From assembly GCF_025813715.1 (NCBI RefSeq), contig NZ_CP107532.1:1302001-1366000 (forward strand): DNA of 64,000 nucleotides, read 5' to 3'. The notes below the pieces were generated by a model, which saw nothing but the letters and a program-made list of their open reading frames with translations, was not told the DNA's origin and did not search any database. Below, one piece after another: positions 7,887 to 16,938 of this stretch (position 1 is the first letter of the stretch; each line of letters begins with the position of its first letter). Made by a program: the position numbers and the translations under genes. This DNA is from Methylobacterium sp. FF17. Lineage in GTDB: Bacteria > Pseudomonadota > Alphaproteobacteria > Rhizobiales > Beijerinckiaceae.

Positions 7887-8963
7887 TTAATCCTGCGGAT
7901 CCGCAAAAATAAAGCCGCGTGTCGCGTCGAGGGCGAGGCCGACGCGGTCACCCGGGCGACCCGGCACGTCGTCCGGCACCGGGAGGCGCAGGGGCTCGGG
8001 AAATCCCTCCACCGCGAGGGACAGGAGGGCCGTCGCACCGAGGAAGCGGCGCTCGATCACGACGCCGCGCAGGGGTGCGTCCGGATCGCCGAGGCGGATC
8101 GCCTCGGGACGCAGGCACAGGGTCAGGGTCGCGCCCTCCGCCTGGCCCGGTGCCGGCCACCGGCCGAAGGGTGTCGCGAGACCGCCGTCGCGGCAAGTCC
8201 CGGAGACCTCGATCAGGTCACCGAAGAAGCGGGCGGCAAAGCGCGAGGCGGGTCGCTCATAGAGGTCGCGTCCCGTGCCGACCTGAACGATGCGCCCCCG
8301 GCGCATCAGCGCGATGCGGTCGGCGAATCCGAGCGCCTCCTCGGGGTCGTGCGTGACGAGCAGCGTCGTGGCGCCTCCGGCGCGCAGAACCGCCAGGGTG
8401 TCGTCGCGGACCCGGTCGCGGGTGCGCCGGTCGAGGTTCGAGAACGGCTCGTCGAGGAGGAGGATGCGCGGCCCCGGCGCCAGGGCGCGGGCCAGCGCCA
8501 CGCGCTGACTCTCGCCCCCCGAGAGCGTGGCGGGATAGCTCTTCGCCCGATCGCTCAGGCCCACCTGTTCGAGGCGCGCGGCCGCGATGGCGCGCGCCTC
8601 CGCACCGGGCCTGGCGTGGAGCCCGAAGCGGACGTTCTCGGCCACCGTCAGGTGCGGAAACAGCGCGTAGTCCTGGAACATCAGCCCGACGCCGCGGGCT
8701 TCGGGCGCAACCCCCTGCCCCCCCTCGCTGACCACGGCTCCGTCGAGGCGGATCGTGCCGGTCTCCGGCTGCTCCAGGCCCGCGATGGCGCGCAGGAGCG
8801 TGCTCTTGCCGCAACCGGAATCGCCCAGCAGCGCGAGGATCTCGCCGGGCTGAACCTGGAGGGCGATGTCGGCGAGCGCCTGGACCGCGCCGAAGCGCAG
8901 GCCGATCCCGCGCAGGTCGAGGCGTGGCGGGACGCGCGTCTGGGGATGAGAGGGGTCGTTCAT
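7887..8963 (-). CDS. fbpC: Ferric-iron ABC transporter, ATP-binding protein
   Basis: Powers the iron importer. In 358 residues: Walker A GDSGCGKST at 48-56, Q-loop near MFQDYALFPH, ABC signature LSGGESQRVALARA at 147-160, Walker B ILLLDEPFSNLD at 167-178, H-loop LLVTHDPEEALG, and a C-terminal TOBE-like regulatory region from about 250. This arrangement is that of FbpC/PotA-type ATPases. ATG 8963 is used; the frame continues upstream to 9062 but without family sequence. It is the first gene of the transporter cluster and is divergent from priA. Confidence 0.9.
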   Translation of the reverse strand: MNDPSHPQTRVPPRLDLRGIGLRFGAVQALADIALQVQPGEILALLGDSGCGKSTLLRAIAGLEQPETGTIRLDGAVVSEGGQGVAPEARGVGLMFQDYALFPHLTVAENVRFGLHARPGAEARAIAAARLEQVGLSDRAKSYPATLSGGESQRVALARALAPGPRILLLDEPFSNLDRRTRDRVRDDTLAVLRAGGATTLLVTHDPEEALGFADRIALMRRGRIVQVGTGRDLYERPASRFAARFFGDLIEVSGTCRDGGLATPFGRWPAPGQAEGATLTLCLRPEAIRLGDPDAPLRGVVIERRFLGATALLSLAVEGFPEPLRLPVPDDVPGRPGDRVGLALDATRGFIFADPQD

Positions 8964-9119
8964 CGGAACCGGGGCGATGCGGGGCCCCCGCTGCTTAGGA
9001 GCCAATGCGGTCCGGATGCAATCACCCGGTCGCGATCCGGCCAGCCATCGCCCGACACCCATCGCGTCGGGACGGCGTTATGCCTATATTCCGGTTATGT
9101 TCCACCAAAGCCCCGCCCG

Positions 9120-11366
9120 ATGCCCTGCGTCGCCGAGATCCTGATCCCGCTGGCGCTCGACAGCGCCTACAGCTACGCCGTGCCGGCCGGGCTCGACCTC
9201 TCGGTCGGTGAGGTCGTGCAGATCCCTCTTGGGCCGCGCGAGACGGTGGGGGTGGTCTGGGGCGTGCGCCAGAGCGCTGCCGGCTCGAACCTGCGCCCCG
9301 TGACGGGGCGCCTCGACGTGCCGGCCCTGCCCGACGCCCTGCGGGAACTGGTGGACTGGCTCGCCCGCTACACTCTCGCGCCCAAAGGCTCGGCGCTGGC
9401 CATGGCCCTTCGGTTGCCCGACGAATCGGCACTCACCGAGACGGTGCGGGTGGGCGTTCGGGCGTCGGGCAAGGCCCCGGCGCGGCCGACCGCAGCCCGC
9501 ACCAAGGTGCTCGCGGTGGCGGCGGACGGCGCCATGCGCGGCAAGAGCGCGCTCGCCAAGGAGGCCGGCGTCTCGCTCAGCGTGGTGGACGGACTCATCG
9601 ACGACGGTGCCCTCGAGGCGATGGCCCTGACGCCCGAGCCCGTCGCCCTGCCGCCGGACCCGGACCACGCACGCGTGCCCCTCTCGGAGGCACAGGAGGC
9701 GGCGGTGCGCGAACTGGCCGTGCTGATGAACCCGGCCCCGGACGAGCCGCCCCCCACCGACGCGATCGGCGATCCCCTGCCGCCGGACGGCAAGGTCCCG
9801 CCGCCGGGCGTCGTGCACAAGGCCCCGACCGTCCTGCTGGAAGGCGTGACCGGCTCGGGCAAGACCGAGGTGTATTTCGAGGCGGTGGCCGATTGCGTGC
9901 GGCGCGGTCACCAGGCCCTGATCCTGATGCCCGAGATCGCGCTCACCGCGCAGTTCCTCGACCGCTTCGCCGAGCGCTTCGGCGTGCGCCCCGCCACCTG
10001 GCACTCGGGCGTGGGCGCGAAGCGCCGGGAGCGCATCCGGGCCGGGGTCACGGCGGGCGAGATCGCCGTGGTGGTGGGCGCGCGCTCTGCGCTGTTCCTG
10101 CCGTTCGCGGATCTCGGCCTCATCGTCGTTGATGAGGAGCACGAGGCCGCCTACAAGCAGGAGGACGGGGTTCACTACCACGCCCGGGACATGGCGGTGG
10201 TGCGCGGGCGCATCGAGAACTGCCCCGTGATCCTGGCCTCCGCCACCCCCTCCATCGAGACGCGGGTGAATGCCGAGCGCGGCCGCTACATCCGGGTCGC
10301 CCTGCCCGAGCGCTTCGGCGGGCGGCGCCTGCCCGACATCGCCGCCATCGACATGCGCGCCGACAAGCCCGAGCGCGGCCGCTTCATCGCACCCACCCTG
10401 ATCGCGGCCGTGCGCGAGACGGTGGAGGCGGGCGACCAGGCCCTGCTCTTCCTCAACCGGCGGGGCTATGCGCCGCTCACGCTGTGCCGGGCGTGCGGCC
10501 ACCGCTACCAGTGCCGCAACTGCTCGACCTGGCTGGTGGAGCACCGCTTCCGCCGGGCGCTCGTCTGCCACCAGTGCGGCTACGCCGAGCGGCGCCCGGA
10601 TTCCTGCTCGGAATGCGGTACCTTCGACAACCTCACGCCCTGCGGCCCCGGCGTGGAGCGCATCGCCGAGGAGGTCGCCGAGCTGTTTCCGGACAAACGC
10701 GTCATCGTGCTGTCGAGCGACTTTCCCGGCGGGGCCGAGCGCCTGCGCGCCGAACTCCAGACCGTGGCGGAGGGCGGTTGCGACATCGTCATCGGCACGC
10801 AGCTCGTGGCCAAGGGTCATAACTTCCCGCACCTCACCCTGGTCGGTGTCCTCGACGCGGATATCGGCCTCACCTCGGGCGACCCGCGCGCGGCCGAGCG
10901 CACCTTCCAGCTCCTGCAGCAGGTCACCGGTCGGGCCGGGCGCGGCGAGAAGCCGGGGCGCGCCCTGCTTCAGACCTACCAGCCCGACCACCCGGTGATC
11001 GCGGCCCTGTTGTCGGGGGATTCGGAGCGTTTCTACGAGGAGGAGATCGGCGCCCGGGAGGCGGCCGGTCTGCCGCCCTTCGGGCGGCTTGCGGCCCTCA
11101 TCGTCTCGGCCAACGAGCGCGAGGTGGCGGAAGCGCACGGGCAGGCGCTGGCCCGGGTGGCCGAACCGCCCGAGGGCGTGATGGTGCTCGGGCCGGCCGA
11201 GGCGCCCCTGGCGCTGATCCGTGGGCGCTACCGCTTCCGGCTGCTGGTGAAGACCGAGCGATCGGTCGATCTGCAGACCTACCTGCGCGACTGGCTGGCC
11301 CGGGGCCCGAAGGTTCGCGGCAACGTGAAGGTCGCCATCGACGTGGACCCGCAGAGTTTCCTATAA
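9120..11366 (+). CDS. priA: Primosomal protein N' (replication-restart helicase PriA)
   Basis: 3'-to-5' helicase that reloads the replisome at stalled forks. From ATG 9120 the protein has 748 residues: N-terminal 3'-end-binding domain (CVAEILIPLALDSAYSYAVP), helicase lobe 1 with Walker A GVTGSGKTEV near 242-251 and DEEH box VVDEEHEAAYKQED near 337, eight paired zinc-site cysteines in about 456-500 (CRACGHRYQCRNC, then CHQCGYA and CSECG), and lobe 2 with the QVTGRAGRGEKPG motif. The frame is open far upstream over the divergent fbpC gene; that part is an antisense shadow. There is no strong ribosome site at 9120, so the exact start is the least certain part. Confidence 0.95.
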   Translation: MPCVAEILIPLALDSAYSYAVPAGLDLSVGEVVQIPLGPRETVGVVWGVRQSAAGSNLRPVTGRLDVPALPDALRELVDWLARYTLAPKGSALAMALRLPDESALTETVRVGVRASGKAPARPTAARTKVLAVAADGAMRGKSALAKEAGVSLSVVDGLIDDGALEAMALTPEPVALPPDPDHARVPLSEAQEAAVRELAVLMNPAPDEPPPTDAIGDPLPPDGKVPPPGVVHKAPTVLLEGVTGSGKTEVYFEAVADCVRRGHQALILMPEIALTAQFLDRFAERFGVRPATWHSGVGAKRRERIRAGVTAGEIAVVVGARSALFLPFADLGLIVVDEEHEAAYKQEDGVHYHARDMAVVRGRIENCPVILASATPSIETRVNAERGRYIRVALPERFGGRRLPDIAAIDMRADKPERGRFIAPTLIAAVRETVEAGDQALLFLNRRGYAPLTLCRACGHRYQCRNCSTWLVEHRFRRALVCHQCGYAERRPDSCSECGTFDNLTPCGPGVERIAEEVAELFPDKRVIVLSSDFPGGAERLRAELQTVAEGGCDIVIGTQLVAKGHNFPHLTLVGVLDADIGLTSGDPRAAERTFQLLQQVTGRAGRGEKPGRALLQTYQPDHPVIAALLSGDSERFYEEEIGAREAAGLPPFGRLAALIVSANEREVAEAHGQALARVAEPPEGVMVLGPAEAPLALIRGRYRFRLLVKTERSVDLQTYLRDWLARGPKVRGNVKVAIDVDPQSFL

Positions 11367-11404
11367 CGCGAGCCCGACGTTCGACCTTTTCAGGAGTGCC
11401 ACAC

Positions 11405-11764
11405 GTGCTGACCTACACCAAGAAGCCGGATTCGAACGTGGCCGAGATCGTCGTCGACGGTCAGATCACCGATGCCGAGATGAACACCGTCATCACGGCG
11501 ATGCAGGCCGACCTCGACAAGGGCGGCAAGATCAAGCTCCTGGAAGACGTGCGCGACTTCAAGGGCATGGAGCCGGCCGCGTTCTTCAAGGACCCGCGCT
11601 TCGGCCTCGCCATGATGAAGGGCGTCAGCCACGTCGCCCTGGTCACCGACGCCTCTTGGCTGCGGATGATCGCCGACACCTTCGGCAAGGTCTCGCCGGC
11701 CCAGATCAAGACCTTCGACCGCGCGCATATCGACGAAGCGCGTCAGTGGCTCGCCGCCGCTTGA
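11405..11764 (+). CDS. SpoIIAA-like (STAS/CRAL-TRIO-type) protein
   Basis: A 119-residue cytoplasmic protein of the SpoIIAA-like family, a small alpha/beta fold related to anti-sigma-factor antagonists; the family role is unclear. Recognisable parts are the beta-strand VAEIVVDGQITDAEMN, the segment KIKLLEDVRDFKGMEPAAFF, and HVALVTDASWLRMIADTFG. GTG 11405 is chosen because AGGAG at 11392-11396 is 8 nt upstream; the GTG at 11396 overlaps that box. It lies 38 nt after priA and may be cotranscribed. Confidence 0.8.
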   Translation: MLTYTKKPDSNVAEIVVDGQITDAEMNTVITAMQADLDKGGKIKLLEDVRDFKGMEPAAFFKDPRFGLAMMKGVSHVALVTDASWLRMIADTFGKVSPAQIKTFDRAHIDEARQWLAAA

Positions 11765-11773
11765 CCTGAGGGT

Positions 11774-12169
11774 TCACTCGGCCTGGGCGGTCCGCGTCGT
11801 ATGACGCCGGGCCGTCCAGCGCCCCGAGCACAGGGACGAGACCTTCCAGGTGCCGCCGCCGCCCTGAGCCTGAAGGCGGCCCGAGACCGCGCCCGAGGTG
11901 GTGCCGTTCGAGACGTTGAGTCCGACCGTGCCGTCGGGACCGACGCGGCCGCTCACCGTGGCACTGCCGCTCGCGGAGGCGAGACGCACCAGTCCTTCCT
12001 GCACCGAGACCGCGTAGGTGTAGCGGCTGTCGCAGACCATGCCGCTCTCGGTGACGAGGTCCACAGACCAGGAACCGTTGAAGTTGCCCGCGTCCCGCGC
12101 GGCGGCCGGGTTCGTCACGGGCGAGGACAGGCCGGCTCCGAGCGCCAGGACCACCACGAATTTGGACAT
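11774..12169 (-). CDS. Secreted small hypothetical protein
   Basis: A 131-residue protein with an N-terminal signal peptide (FVVVLALGAGLSSPVTNPAAA) and a mature part starting near NFNGSWSVDLVTESGMVC. Two cysteines (in GMVCDSRY and SSLCSGRW) could form a disulfide in the periplasm. The Gly/Ser/Thr-rich repeats of short strands suggest a small beta fold, but I cannot assign a function. ATG 12169 has an AAGGATG box. It converges with the SpoIIAA-like gene. Confidence 0.7.
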   Translation of the reverse strand: MSKFVVVLALGAGLSSPVTNPAAARDAGNFNGSWSVDLVTESGMVCDSRYTYAVSVQEGLVRLASASGSATVSGRVGPDGTVGLNVSNGTTSGAVSGRLQAQGGGGTWKVSSLCSGRWTARRHTTRTAQAE

Positions 12170-12365
12170 GCATCATCCTTCGATAGAAACGTCGGTCCGA
12201 GCCCGGCCGCGGGGCGGCACGGTGACATCGCAAGCAGACGATCGGGTGAGAATGCGCACATCATATCCGCCGAAGCGGCAGGATTATGACAGGTGCTGCA
12301 TTCACAGGATGAGACCTGTCGCAGACGGCGCCTGAACAGGCCATGACCGTGCCGAAGCTTGGCGA

Positions 12366-13349
12366 TTAACGGTCGTAATACGCCTGCAATGTTTGGCGAT
12401 CCCGGGTCAGCGGCAGGGCGAGGAGGGCAAGCACGCGCGCCTTGTCCGGCGTCAGGTCGTCGGCGAAGATCGCGCCGGCCCGGAGAAGCATGTTGCCGCC
12501 GCCCTTGAAGCCGTAGACCGGGAGCGCCCGGCCCTGCGGGACCTGGCTCGCCACGACGACGGTGACACCCGCCGCGATCGCCCCGACCACCGCGTCGTGG
12601 AGGGCCTCGTTGACGTTGCCGAAGCCGTAGGCGGCGATCACCACCCCCTCGGCGCCGCGCGCCACCGCGTGTTGGAGATGGCCCCCGTCGTCACCCGCCG
12701 TCATCGCCACGAGGTCGACCCGCGCGAGGCGCTCGGGCAGCGGCAGCGTCTGGCGCCGCAGGGACTTGCGGGCGAACACCACCCGGTCCTCGTCCACGTG
12801 GCCGAGGAAGCCGGCCTCGCCCGAGTTGAAGGTCTCGACGTTGTTCGTGTGGGTCTTCCGGACCTCGCGGGCGGCGTTGATGTTGTGGTTGAGCGTCACC
12901 GTCACGCCCATGTCGCGGGCGCCCGGCGCCAGGATCTGGCGCACCGCATTGAGGAGGTTGCGCGTCCCGTCGGCATCGGCGTCGGAAGCGTTGCGCTGGG
13001 CGCCCACCATCACCACGGGCTTGTCGCTCGCCAGCGTCAGGTCGAGGAAATAGGCGGTCTGGTCCAGGGTGTCGGTGCCGTGCAGGACGACCGCGCCCGC
13101 GATCTCGGGCCGCGCGAGCAGATCCGAGACCGTGCGGTTCAAGGCGGGCCACAGGGCCGGCCCCATATAGGCGCTCGGCACGTTGGCGAATTCCACCACC
13201 TCGATCCGCGCGAGGTCGGCGAGGCGTGGGACGGCGGACGCGAGATCCGCCCCCGTCAGGGCCGGGACCGGCGCCCCCGTGGCGGGATCGGTCTTCATCG
13301 CGATGGTGCCGCCGGTGGCGACGATGGCGACGGTCGGACGGCCAGGCAT
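12366..13349 (-). CDS. Asparaginase
   Basis: Hydrolyses L-asparagine to aspartate and ammonia. The 327-residue protein carries both catalytic threonine motifs of bacterial asparaginases: ATGGTIAMK near the N-terminus and VVLHGTDTLDQTAYFL near residue 90, plus the MVGAQR strand. There is no signal peptide, so it is probably cytoplasmic. It is the last gene of a minus-strand row (thioredoxin-chaperone, Lon-domain protein, Trm112-like, asparaginase) and starts 8 nt after the Trm112-like stop, indicating cotranscription. Type I versus type II cannot be settled from motifs alone. Confidence 0.9.
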   Translation of the reverse strand: MPGRPTVAIVATGGTIAMKTDPATGAPVPALTGADLASAVPRLADLARIEVVEFANVPSAYMGPALWPALNRTVSDLLARPEIAGAVVLHGTDTLDQTAYFLDLTLASDKPVVMVGAQRNASDADADGTRNLLNAVRQILAPGARDMGVTVTLNHNINAAREVRKTHTNNVETFNSGEAGFLGHVDEDRVVFARKSLRRQTLPLPERLARVDLVAMTAGDDGGHLQHAVARGAEGVVIAAYGFGNVNEALHDAVVGAIAAGVTVVVASQVPQGRALPVYGFKGGGNMLLRAGAIFADDLTPDKARVLALLALPLTRDRQTLQAYYDR

Positions 13350-13357
13350 GGCGACGG

Positions 13358-13564
13358 TCAGTCGGTCAGGGCCCGCGCCTCTTCCGGCAGCATGATCGGG
13401 ATGCCGTCGCGGATCGGATAGGCGAGCCGAGCCGAGCGGCTCACCAGTTCCTGGCGGGCGGAATGGTATTCCAGCGTATCCTTCGTCAGCGGGCAGACGA
13501 GGAGTTCGAGGAGCTTGGGGTCGACGCGGGTGGCCTCGACGGGGCGCGGGGTGTCATCGGCCAT
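13358..13564 (-). CDS. Trm112/YcaR-family small protein
   Basis: A 68-residue protein of the Trm112 (UPF0434) family, with the start [18 protein letters not shown] and the end [18 protein letters not shown]. Relatives are small zinc-ribbon-like partners of methyltransferases in other domains of life; the bacterial role is not settled. Only one cysteine of a zinc ribbon is kept here, as in many bacterial members. Tightly linked to the flanking asparaginase (8 nt) and Lon-domain gene (27 nt). Confidence 0.85.
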   Translation of the reverse strand: MADDTPRPVEATRVDPKLLELLVCPLTKDTLEYHSARQELVSRSARLAYPIRDGIPIMLPEEARALTD

Positions 13565-13591
13565 CGGTGGCGTTCCTTCGAGAGAGCAAGA

Positions 13592-14260
13592 TCACTGCAG
13601 CGTGGGCTCGGAGCCCGACCCGCGCACCAACTCCATTTCGGTCACCGCGATCAAGACCTCGGCCCGCGTCTTGAGGTCCGGCGCCTCCAGCATGGCCTGC
13701 TTCTCGCGCGCGCCGAAGGGGCTCATCATGCAGAGCGCGTTGACCAGCGCCTCGTTGGGCGCCTCCTCGATGCCGGCCCAGTCGACCTTGAGGTCGTTGA
13801 CCTCGACGAAGTCCCGCAGGGCCTTCAGCACGCCCTCGCGGTCCACCCCCTCCTCGCCGGCCCGCGCCTCGAAATCGGTGGCGAAGTCGTCGTAGGAGAC
13901 CTGGCAGCGCCGATAGCGCGTGGTGGTGGCGAGCTCGCTCTCCACCCGGAAGCGCGCGATGCCGGTGAGCGAGATGAGGTAGCGCCCGTCGCCGGTCTCG
14001 GCGAACTGGGTGATGCGTCCGGCGCAGCCGACCCGGAAGAGCCTGGGGGTCATCGGCGAGGCGCCCGCCTCCACGTCGGGCTGGATCATGCCGATGATCC
14101 GGTCGGTGCGCAGGGCATCGTCGATCATGGCGAGGTAGCGCGGCTCGAAGATGTTGAGCGGCATCTGTCCGCGCGGCAGCAGCAGCGCACCGGGCAGGGG
14201 GAACACCGGAATCACGCCGGGGCAATCGGCCGGTCCCTTGTAGCCCGCATGCGTGCTCAT
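13592..14260 (-). CDS. Lon N-terminal (LON substrate-binding) domain protein
   Basis: A stand-alone LON domain protein of 222 residues without ATPase or protease parts. The family opening is clear: IPVFPLPGALLLPRGQMPLN followed by IFEPRYLAMIDDALRTDRIIGMI, and YLISLTGIARFRVESEL. Such proteins are thought to bind unfolded peptides or help proteostasis. ATG 14260 is preferred over the ATG 14 codons upstream because it has a GGGGTGA box and gives the usual N-terminus. It follows the thioredoxin-chaperone gene by 28 nt, consistent with a shared protein-quality role. Confidence 0.88.
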   Translation of the reverse strand: MSTHAGYKGPADCPGVIPVFPLPGALLLPRGQMPLNIFEPRYLAMIDDALRTDRIIGMIQPDVEAGASPMTPRLFRVGCAGRITQFAETGDGRYLISLTGIARFRVESELATTTRYRRCQVSYDDFATDFEARAGEEGVDREGVLKALRDFVEVNDLKVDWAGIEEAPNEALVNALCMMSPFGAREKQAMLEAPDLKTRAEVLIAVTEMELVRGSGSEPTLQ

Positions 14261-14288
14261 CGCGTCACCCCGCCGTTGGTTGGCCGCC

Positions 14289-15182
14289 TCACGCGAAGAC
14301 AAGCGTCGACAAGCGCCGCCGCCCGCGGATCGAAGCCTTGTCCATGAGTCCCCAGGCCTCGAAGAACGTGAGGAGCTGCTTGCGTGCGGCCCCCTCGTTC
14401 CAGCTCCGGTCCCGTCGCTCGATCTCGATCAGTTGGTCCACCGCCTCGTCGCGCATGTTCCGGCCATTGAGGCCGAGCGCAAGGTCGAAGCGGGCCTGGA
14501 AGTCGTTCGGGTCGGCATCGATCCGCGTCTGGAACGTGCCGAGATCGCCGAGCGCCGCCGCCTGCTCGGCCAGCTCGATCGCCGCCCGGATGCTGGCGAG
14601 CCCCGCATGGCCCGCCTTGTCGGCAGGCGCCATGGCCACGAGCTGCTTGGCGTTCTCGATGTCGCCGAGGTCGAGCTGGATCTTGGCGAGCGCCGCGATC
14701 GCGTCGACGTTCTCGGGCTCCTCCGCAAGCACGGCGGCGTAGAGCTGCGCGGCCTGCGCCACATCGCCGGTCCCGAGAAGCGCCTCGGCCTCCGACATCG
14801 CCTCCTCGATGGGCGTCGGTCCGGCCGGGCCGGCGAGCCGCGTGATGAATTCCTTGATCTGGGCCTCGGGCACCGCGCCCATGAAGCCGTCCACGGGCTG
14901 GCCCTTGTCGAAGGCGATCACGGCGGGGATGGACTGGATGCCGAGCTGACCGGCGATCGAGGGATGCTCGTCGATGTTCATCTTGACGAGCTTCACAGCG
15001 CCGGCGGAGGCCTGCACGACCTTCTCCAGCACGGGGGCGAGCTGCTTGCAGGGGCCGCACCACGGCGCCCAGAAATCCACCAGCACGGGCTGTCGCATCG
15101 ATTCGGCGACGACGTCCTGGCGGAAGCTCGCCGTGGTCACGTCCTTGGTGGGTTCGCCCTGCATCGGCGCATCGTTCAGCAT
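14289..15182 (-). CDS. Thioredoxin-domain co-chaperone (YbbN/CnoX type)
   Basis: The 297-residue protein has an N-terminal thioredoxin fold with redox motif DFWAPWCGPCKQLAPVL and a C-terminal tetratricopeptide-like helical region rich in Ala and Leu (from about 120) as in E. coli CnoX. Members combine holdase activity and thiol chemistry and hand clients to GroEL. Unlike E. coli CnoX, the CxxC site is intact here, so it may be redox active. ATG 15182 follows a GAGGACG box; the longer frame to 15251 lacks family sequence. First gene of the four-gene row. Confidence 0.88.
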   Translation of the reverse strand: MLNDAPMQGEPTKDVTTASFRQDVVAESMRQPVLVDFWAPWCGPCKQLAPVLEKVVQASAGAVKLVKMNIDEHPSIAGQLGIQSIPAVIAFDKGQPVDGFMGAVPEAQIKEFITRLAGPAGPTPIEEAMSEAEALLGTGDVAQAAQLYAAVLAEEPENVDAIAALAKIQLDLGDIENAKQLVAMAPADKAGHAGLASIRAAIELAEQAAALGDLGTFQTRIDADPNDFQARFDLALGLNGRNMRDEAVDQLIEIERRDRSWNEGAARKQLLTFFEAWGLMDKASIRGRRRLSTLVFA

Positions 15183-15350
15183 AACGTCCTCAAGGCAGTC
15201 GTTGGAGCGGCGTGAAGAGCGGGTCTGTCCACACGCCCTCCTCAGCGTCAAGAGATGGGCACGCCGGGCGCCCGCACCAGAGTTCGCGCCTCGCGCCCGG
15301 AAATCCCTTTCGGACCGGCCGGCTCGGGCGCTCGCGCCAGTTCCGTTTCG

Positions 15351-15857
15351 TCAGCGCGCCGGCGCGGCCACACCCGCCTTCGGGGCGTCCGGCGTCTTGG
15401 CATCCGTGACGAAGATACCCTGGTAGAGACCCTTCGCGGCGTTGGCCTCGCAGGTGATCATGGTCTTGCCCAGTTGCGGCGTACTGAAACCGCAGGACCC
15501 CACGGCGACGAGGGGGCCCTGCACAACGCCGTCCTTCGTCGCCTCGCTCGGGATCACAAGGTTGATCGGCTGAAGCGGGTCGGTCTCCTCCGTACGCTCC
15601 TGCTGGGCGCCGTTGCCGCTGAAGCTCAAGGACCGGCCCTCGGCCGCGAAGTCGAAGCTCGTGCGGTTGCGCGTGACCGTGTTCATCAGGGTGCCGCGGC
15701 AGGAGGGGGTCACGTCCTTGCCCGCGATCACGAGCTTCTCGCACCGGCCCTCCAGCTTTACGGCGGTCTGGGCGGAAGCGGGCAGCACAAAGGTCGGCAG
15801 TGCCAGGACGAGCGGGGCCGCGATGCGTGCCAAGCGAGGGGTCGAGAACAACATCAT
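15351..15857 (-). CDS. Exported hypothetical protein
   Basis: A 168-residue protein with a signal peptide (two ATG codons in a row, then ARIAAPLVLALPTFVLPASA) and a mature part with four cysteines (GRCEKL, PSCRGT, GSCGFS, ITCEAN) that may form two disulfides. The second ATG (15854) sits better relative to the GGAGG box. I do not recognise a family; it ends in a Pro/Ala-rich tail. It is separated by 168 nt from the thioredoxin-chaperone gene. Confidence 0.7.
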   Translation of the reverse strand: MMLFSTPRLARIAAPLVLALPTFVLPASAQTAVKLEGRCEKLVIAGKDVTPSCRGTLMNTVTRNRTSFDFAAEGRSLSFSGNGAQQERTEETDPLQPINLVIPSEATKDGVVQGPLVAVGSCGFSTPQLGKTMITCEANAAKGLYQGIFVTDAKTPDAPKAGVAAPAR

Positions 15858-15918
15858 GCCTCCGATGTAAGGCTGGGCGTCGATCTGTCGAGGGCCGCGC
15901 CGGGGATCGTCGGAGGCC

Positions 15919-16896
15919 TCAGGCCGGAAAGCGTCGAGCCCGGTCGTGCGGCGTCTCGAAGTCCAGGTCCGGCCCCAGCGGCACGATCCCCGTCGGGTTG
16001 ATGGTGCGGTGGCTCTCGTAATAGTGGCGTTTGATGTGGGTCAGGTTCACGGTGCCGGCTACCCCCGGCAGGGCGTAGAGTTCGCGCAGGAAGTTCGACA
16101 GGTTCGGATAATCCGCGATGCGCCGGCGGTTGCACTTGAAGTGCCCGACATAGACTGCGTCGAACCGCACCAGCGTGGTGAAGAGGCGCAGATCGGCCTC
16201 GGTCAGCCGGTCGCCGCATAGGTAGCGTGAGCGGTCGAGACGGGCCTCCAGGTCGTCGAGTTCGGCGAACAGGGCCGTGACGGCCTCCGCGTAGGCGTCC
16301 TGCCGCGTGGCGAAGCCCGCCTTGTAGACCCCGTTGTTCACGGCGTCGTAGACGCGGGCGTTGACAGCATCGATCGCCTCCGCCAGCTCCGCCGGGTAGA
16401 GGTCCGGCCCAGCCCCGCCGAAGGCGCCGTTCAGCATGCGGATGATCTCGGCAGATTCGTTCGACACGATGACGGCGCGCCGCTTGTCCCACAGGACCGG
16501 CACGGTGACGCGGCCGGTGAAGGCGGGATCGCTCTTCAGGTAGACCTCGTAGAGCCGGGTCGCGCCGTTGACCGTATCGGGCGTGGCGCCGGGCGCGTCG
16601 CCGAACACCCAGCCTTCGGCGCCCATGTGCGGATCGACCACCGAGACCGAGATCGCGTCCTCCAGGCCCTTCAGGGCGCGCACCAGCAGGGCCCGGTGTG
16701 CCCAGGGGCAAGAGAGGGAGACGTAGAGGTGGTAGCGCCCCGCCTCGGCCGGGAACCCGCCCTCCCCCGATGGCCCGGGCGCGCCGTCCACGGTCACCCA
16801 GTTGCGGAACGTGGCGTCGGTGCGCCGGAAGCGCCCGTCGCTGCCCTTGATGTCCTCTGAGGTCTCCCGCCAGACCCCGTCGACGAGCAGTCCCAT
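15919..16896 (-). CDS. Glutathionyl-hydroquinone reductase (YqjG/ECM4-type glutathione transferase)
   Basis: Removes glutathione from glutathionyl-hydroquinones. The 325-residue protein is of the Xi class: catalytic cysteine in YVSLSCPWAHRALLVRALKG, family segment LWDKRRAVIVSNESAEIIRM, and a C-terminal helical domain with DRLTEADLRLFTTLVRFDAV. ATG 16896 has an AGGGGGA box and starts the usual MGLLVDGVW; the earlier ATG at 16932 is not needed. It lies 42 nt downstream of the AlgX-like gene on the same strand, without an obvious functional link. Confidence 0.92.
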   Translation of the reverse strand: MGLLVDGVWRETSEDIKGSDGRFRRTDATFRNWVTVDGAPGPSGEGGFPAEAGRYHLYVSLSCPWAHRALLVRALKGLEDAISVSVVDPHMGAEGWVFGDAPGATPDTVNGATRLYEVYLKSDPAFTGRVTVPVLWDKRRAVIVSNESAEIIRMLNGAFGGAGPDLYPAELAEAIDAVNARVYDAVNNGVYKAGFATRQDAYAEAVTALFAELDDLEARLDRSRYLCGDRLTEADLRLFTTLVRFDAVYVGHFKCNRRRIADYPNLSNFLRELYALPGVAGTVNLTHIKRHYYESHRTINPTGIVPLGPDLDFETPHDRARRFPA

Positions 16897-16938
16897 GCCG
16901 TTCCCCCTTGCGTGATCGCCCCGGAGAGACATGGCCGC

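Noticed and set aside
8349..9119. Long N-terminal extension of the priA frame over the fbpC gene
   Set aside because: The extension is antisense to the ABC ATPase and has no helicase-family sequence; PriA character begins at ATG 9120.
9084..11138. Minus-strand 684-codon frame across priA
   Set aside because: Arg/His/Gly-rich shadow without domains; opposite to a complete priA gene.
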